Source: Gammaproteobacteria bacterium
GTDB lineage: Bacteria; Pseudomonadota; Gammaproteobacteria; Pseudomonadales; Pseudomonadaceae
DNA length: 37,312 nucleotides
Assembly (NCBI GenBank): GCA_903970465.1
Contig: CAJCIO010000063.1
Location: 1-37,312 of the forward strand
Reading direction: 5' to 3'
Shown: piece by piece, positions 34,771 to 37,312 of the stretch
How positions within the stretch are numbered: position 1 is the stretch's first letter
How the letters are laid out: each line of letters starts with the position of its first letter
Translations under genes and position numbers: made by a program
Notes under the pieces: generated by a model
What the model was told of the DNA's origin: nothing
Databases searched by the model: none
Seen by the model: the letters and a program-made list of their open reading frames with translations, nothing else

Positions 34771-35706
34771 ATGGATCATCACTTTTTTCCCACCAGCCGC
34801 ACCGACCCGATTTTGCGCGACCTGATACTGCTAAAAGCCGTTGCGCGCCATGCGAGCTTTAGCGTCGCGGCGGCTGAATTGGGCATTTCCGCCGCGTTGG
34901 TCAGCAAGCGCATCGCCGCGCTTGAAGCGCGAATGGGGGTGAAGCTCTTCAATCGCACCACTCGCCAGGTCAAGATCACCAGCTACGGCGAAACCGTGGT
35001 CGCGCGTACCCGCAACATCCTTGCCGAAATCGATTCGCTGATGGAGCGGCCCGACCCCAAGGGAGCCCTGAACGGTACCCTGCGCATCAGTACCAGCCAA
35101 CGTTTTGGCAGGCTGCACATGGGCCCGGCGCTGGCAGAGTTGCGTCGCCGCCATCCGAACCTCGACATCTGGGTCGAATTGCTCGACCGCCGTGCCGACC
35201 TCATCGGCGAGGGGTTTGACATGGATATCCGTATGGACGATATCCGCGAGCAACACTTGATTGCCCACCGCATCGTCAGCAACAGCCGGGTGCTCTGTGC
35301 CTCTGCCGACTACATCGCCCGGCATGGCATGCCCCGCACCCCCTCCGAGCTTACCCAGCATTCCTGTCTGGTATTCCGCGAGCGCAGTCAGCATCTGGGC
35401 ACCTGGCATCTGGAGGGCCGGCATGCCATGGAAACCGTCAAGGTCACCGGGCCGCTCGCCTCCAACAACAGCGACATCGTGCTAGGTTGGGCACTGGAGG
35501 GTTTCGGCATCATGATGGCCGCCAGCTGGGATGTGGGGCCGAGCATCGCCGAAGGCAGACTTGTGAGGATACTGCCGCAATACCGGCAACGTGCGGACAT
35601 TATCGCGGCAACGACCTCGAGGGCATTCGAATCCGAAAAAGTCCGCTGCTGCCTGGATTTTCTACGCGAACGCTTCAATCAAGGTCCCTTTGCCTTGATG
35701 AAATGA
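34771..35706 (+). CDS. LysR-type regulator
   Basis: A 311-residue LysR regulator. The HTH runs LILLKAVARHASFSVAAAELGIS to LFNRTTRQVKIT, and the effector domain contains the RRADLIGEGFDMDIRMDDI stretch of the DmlR/CrgA-like subgroup. It lies downstream of the porter on the same strand, separated by a hairpin, so it probably has its own promoter, and it likely controls the oxidoreductase/porter pair. Confidence 0.92.
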   Translation: MDHHFFPTSRTDPILRDLILLKAVARHASFSVAAAELGISAALVSKRIAALEARMGVKLFNRTTRQVKITSYGETVVARTRNILAEIDSLMERPDPKGALNGTLRISTSQRFGRLHMGPALAELRRRHPNLDIWVELLDRRADLIGEGFDMDIRMDDIREQHLIAHRIVSNSRVLCASADYIARHGMPRTPSELTQHSCLVFRERSQHLGTWHLEGRHAMETVKVTGPLASNNSDIVLGWALEGFGIMMAASWDVGPSIAEGRLVRILPQYRQRADIIAATTSRAFESEKVRCCLDFLRERFNQGPFALMK

Positions 35707-35953
35707 GGCAGTGCTCGGGTGTTTGACGCAGCGTCACGTCGGCAGACGCTCGGCCGGGCCCTTCACCAGCGCAAGGCGTGTTTTATCCCCTGCTCAATGG
35801 ATAAAGATGAAGTCTCGGATATTCCCGCCAAACGTCAAAAAGCGCATCCATTGCCTGGCGAGCTGGCAGTTCTGGAGCCTGAGCGTTGAGCAGATCGCTG
35901 AACACTTCTACACCGATCGGCTGCGGCTTAGGAGGCTTTACCGTGAGCGCCGG

Positions 35954-36584
35954 TCAGATTGATCCACGTATGAAAGCGCCTAGGAATTTGCATGCGCGTG
36001 TCCAGAAGACAGAAATGGAATCCGGGTTGTACAAGAATATTTCCGCGCACTTCTTCGGCCTGCTTTGCAAGATTTCCCACGCGGGATATGGAATGTGGCA
36101 CGACACATTATTGCCAATTTTTTGCCTTGGACTCTTCATGTCCCGGACGAATATCCGGTGCTCCTCCTCATCCAGATCCGCCCAGCAGGTACGCATGATT
36201 TCATCCTGGCGAGCCTTGCTCATCCGCCAAAGCACGTACTCGACCAGACGCTGACTATTGATCTGCGAATCCACCACCTGAGCCAGAGTGGTCAGCAAGA
36301 TCGCTTTCAGGGCGCTTGGTCTTCCCTAATGGGCGGGCCTTTTCGAGCTCTTGCGAGTAGCGATCAATAATCTCGGCTAGCGGAATACCGACCCTGTTTG
36401 TCGTTCCGATCGCGTCAGGCTCCTAGAGCTCTGCCTCACGTCGTCTAATCCAGACTTGTGCGGCCTGTTTTCGTACGAACGACTGGGTCTCTTGGTAGAC
36501 TTGCGCCCCATCACGCTTGATGCGGATCCGAGCGGTGTAGCGAACGGTCCCTTCCGCCGGTTTTTTCACTCGAACAGTAGCCAT
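35954..36584 (-). pseudogene. Decayed tyrosine recombinase (integrase) gene
   Basis: From ATG 36584 the frame reads ATVRVKKPAEGTVRYTARIR and QETQSFVRKQAAQVWIRRREAEL, then TAG at 36423-36425, then continues (IIDRYSQELEKARPLGKTKR). A frameshift near 36318 and a loss of roughly 100 residues lead to the arginine box and CWADLDEEEHRIFVRDMKSP, RQKIGN and NPDSISVFWTRACKFLGA. The C-terminal HxxR and the catalytic Tyr are gone. The family (phage or ICE integrases with WADLDEE and DMKHPRxKIGN) is clear. It cannot be active. The 247 bp between it and the LysR gene hold no gene. Confidence 0.78.
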
Positions 36585-36835
36585 GGCAAAAAGTGGCAAG
36601 AGTCGATGACGAAGTGGTCAATCTTCCCTCCGATCTTGGAAAAATGCCTCAAATAGCCCGAAAATGGTAAAAAATACGCAGACCAAAATGTCAAAAATTA
36701 AGCAGAGGGGAATGGAAACAGCGGTTTGCAGTGTTTTTTGATGTACCCGTTCAATGCGATTACTGGACAGACAAGGCCCACCCCCGCATCCCTGCCGACC
36801 TCCCGCCGTCCTGGTTAGGGAAGCTCTCACACAGG

Positions 36836-37051
36836 TCATTGTTTATCTGAAAGATGGCTCAGGTAGCGCCAACCATGTGGCGTGATGCGAAGGCGAATTC
36901 GGCTATCACCGCCGTCGCCGGTCGCAAACGCCAAGTGCCCCGTAACCAGCATCGAGTCTAGGAGACCCTCGTCTGAAGAGTGAAACCCGCACCAGTCTTC
37001 TGCCGCAACCAGCAGCAGAATGCGCTTATGCAGATCGCGGGCTGTCTTCAT
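36836..37051 (-). CDS. Small hypothetical protein, related to its upstream neighbour
   Basis: 71 residues starting MKTARDLHKRILLLVAAEDW and ending in ITPHGWRYLSHLSDKQ. The end resembles the ITPxGxxYL wing of small winged-helix proteins. ATG 37051 is preferred over GTG 37060 because GGGGTG lies six bases ahead. The neighbour upstream has the same length and ends LTPEGREYLHRLQG, so the pair looks like duplicates. They sit next to the integrase relic. The fold assignment is a guess. Confidence 0.6.
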   Translation of the reverse strand: MKTARDLHKRILLLVAAEDWCGFHSSDEGLLDSMLVTGHLAFATGDGGDSRIRLRITPHGWRYLSHLSDKQ

Positions 37052-37056
37052 GTCAT

Positions 37057-37266
37057 TCACCCCTGAAGCCTGTGAAGGTACTCGCGACCCTCCGGCGTCA
37101 AAGTCGCACGCAGAACCGGCTCGTGATCTTCCTTGCTGACGTCCGTTAGATGGCCGGACCAGATAAGCGCGGGCAGAAAGCGAAAGTTTGCTTCACTCAT
37201 AGGAATTGGTTCTCCTTTAGACGCGAGCGAAAGAGCGCGGAGAACGAAAGCTTGGGTGAGTAGCAT
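37057..37266 (-). CDS. Small hypothetical protein, related to its downstream neighbour
   Basis: 69 residues from ATG 37266 (MLLTQAFVLRALSLASKGEP) with AAGGAA about ten bases ahead; an in-frame ATG ten codons upstream (37296) also has GAGGG ahead and cannot be excluded. The middle GHLTDVSKEDHEPVLRATLT and the end LTPEGREYLHRLQG recall a wing followed by a short helix. The stop nearly touches the next gene, so the two are co-translated. It lies at the window edge; the context beyond is unknown. Confidence 0.6.
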   Translation of the reverse strand: MLLTQAFVLRALSLASKGEPIPMSEANFRFLPALIWSGHLTDVSKEDHEPVLRATLTPEGREYLHRLQG

Positions 37267-37312
37267 TTTGGTGCATTCCTTTGCGACAAAACCCATACAC
37301 TGGCCCTCAATC

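Noticed and set aside
35797..35889. 30-codon plus-strand frame after the last LysR gene
   Set aside because: Too short, no recognisable family; could be a remnant of mobile DNA but cannot be supported.
36618..36839. 73-codon minus-strand frame with a hydrophobic stretch
   Set aside because: No ribosome binding site, biased composition, runs through low-complexity AT-rich DNA next to the integrase relic.
1..37312. CRISPR arrays, tRNA or rRNA genes, complete insertion sequences
   Set aside because: No regularly spaced repeats, no cloverleaf or rRNA-like sequence and no transposase with terminal repeats were seen.

Overview
The window is chromosomal DNA of a fluorescent-type Pseudomonas. The malonate decarboxylase locus in mdcABCDEGH-madLM-mdcR order, the many LysR regulators and MHS/ACS transporters, two Pseudomonas-type chemoreceptors and the GC-rich codon use all point there. 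A gene resembling the type III effector HopH1, preceded by a good hrp box, suggests a P. syringae/viridiflava-like strain or a P. fluorescens-group strain carrying an Hrp system.

Layout. 1-2.6 kb: an AT-rich effector-like zinc protease gene with its hrp box, and a chemoreceptor. 3.0-8.0 kb: a sulfide/sulfane-sulfur detoxification module with a divergent sigma-54 activator resembling FisR, an ETHE1/Blh-type persulfide dioxygenase, a rhodanese-like/sulfide:quinone oxidoreductase fusion and a TauE/SafE exporter. A -24/-12 promoter and phased ACTGCCA repeats lie between regulator and operon. 8.3-16.5 kb: the complete malonate decarboxylase operon (minus strand, almost every gene overlapping the next) with mdcR convergent to it. 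16.8-20.4 kb: a DCC-family protein, a lone receiver protein, a gene remnant with an amber codon, a second chemoreceptor and an orphan small ORF. 20.5-24.0 kb: a histidine kinase/NtrC-type regulator pair followed by a large palindrome, a sigma-54 promoter and an exported protein with two repeats, which reads as a self-contained regulatory circuit. 24.4-31.2 kb: a catabolic island with an ACS-type MFS porter, a divergent AroE-like dehydrogenase, an MHS porter, an enoyl-CoA hydratase, a LysR regulator and a divergent CaiB/BaiF CoA-transferase. 31.3-31.8 kb: two gene relics (ketopantoate reductase-like and LysR-like). 32.1-35.7 kb: a Gfo/Idh/MocA oxidoreductase, an MHS porter and a LysR regulator. 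35.9-37.3 kb: a decayed tyrosine-recombinase gene and two small related proteins, the likely edge of an old genomic island.

How the parts work together. Sulfane sulfur sensed by the FisR-like protein would turn on SQR, dioxygenase and exporter, converting H2S to sulfite/thiosulfate. The mdc operon imports malonate (MadLM), builds and charges the special ACP (MdcB, MdcG, MdcH, MdcC) and decarboxylates it (MdcA, MdcD, MdcE). The 24-31 kb cluster probably imports an unknown carboxylic acid, activates it as a CoA ester and hydrates it. The substrates of that cluster and of the 32-35 kb cluster cannot be read from sequence.

All calls rest on reading motifs and family resemblance by eye; no database search was run.
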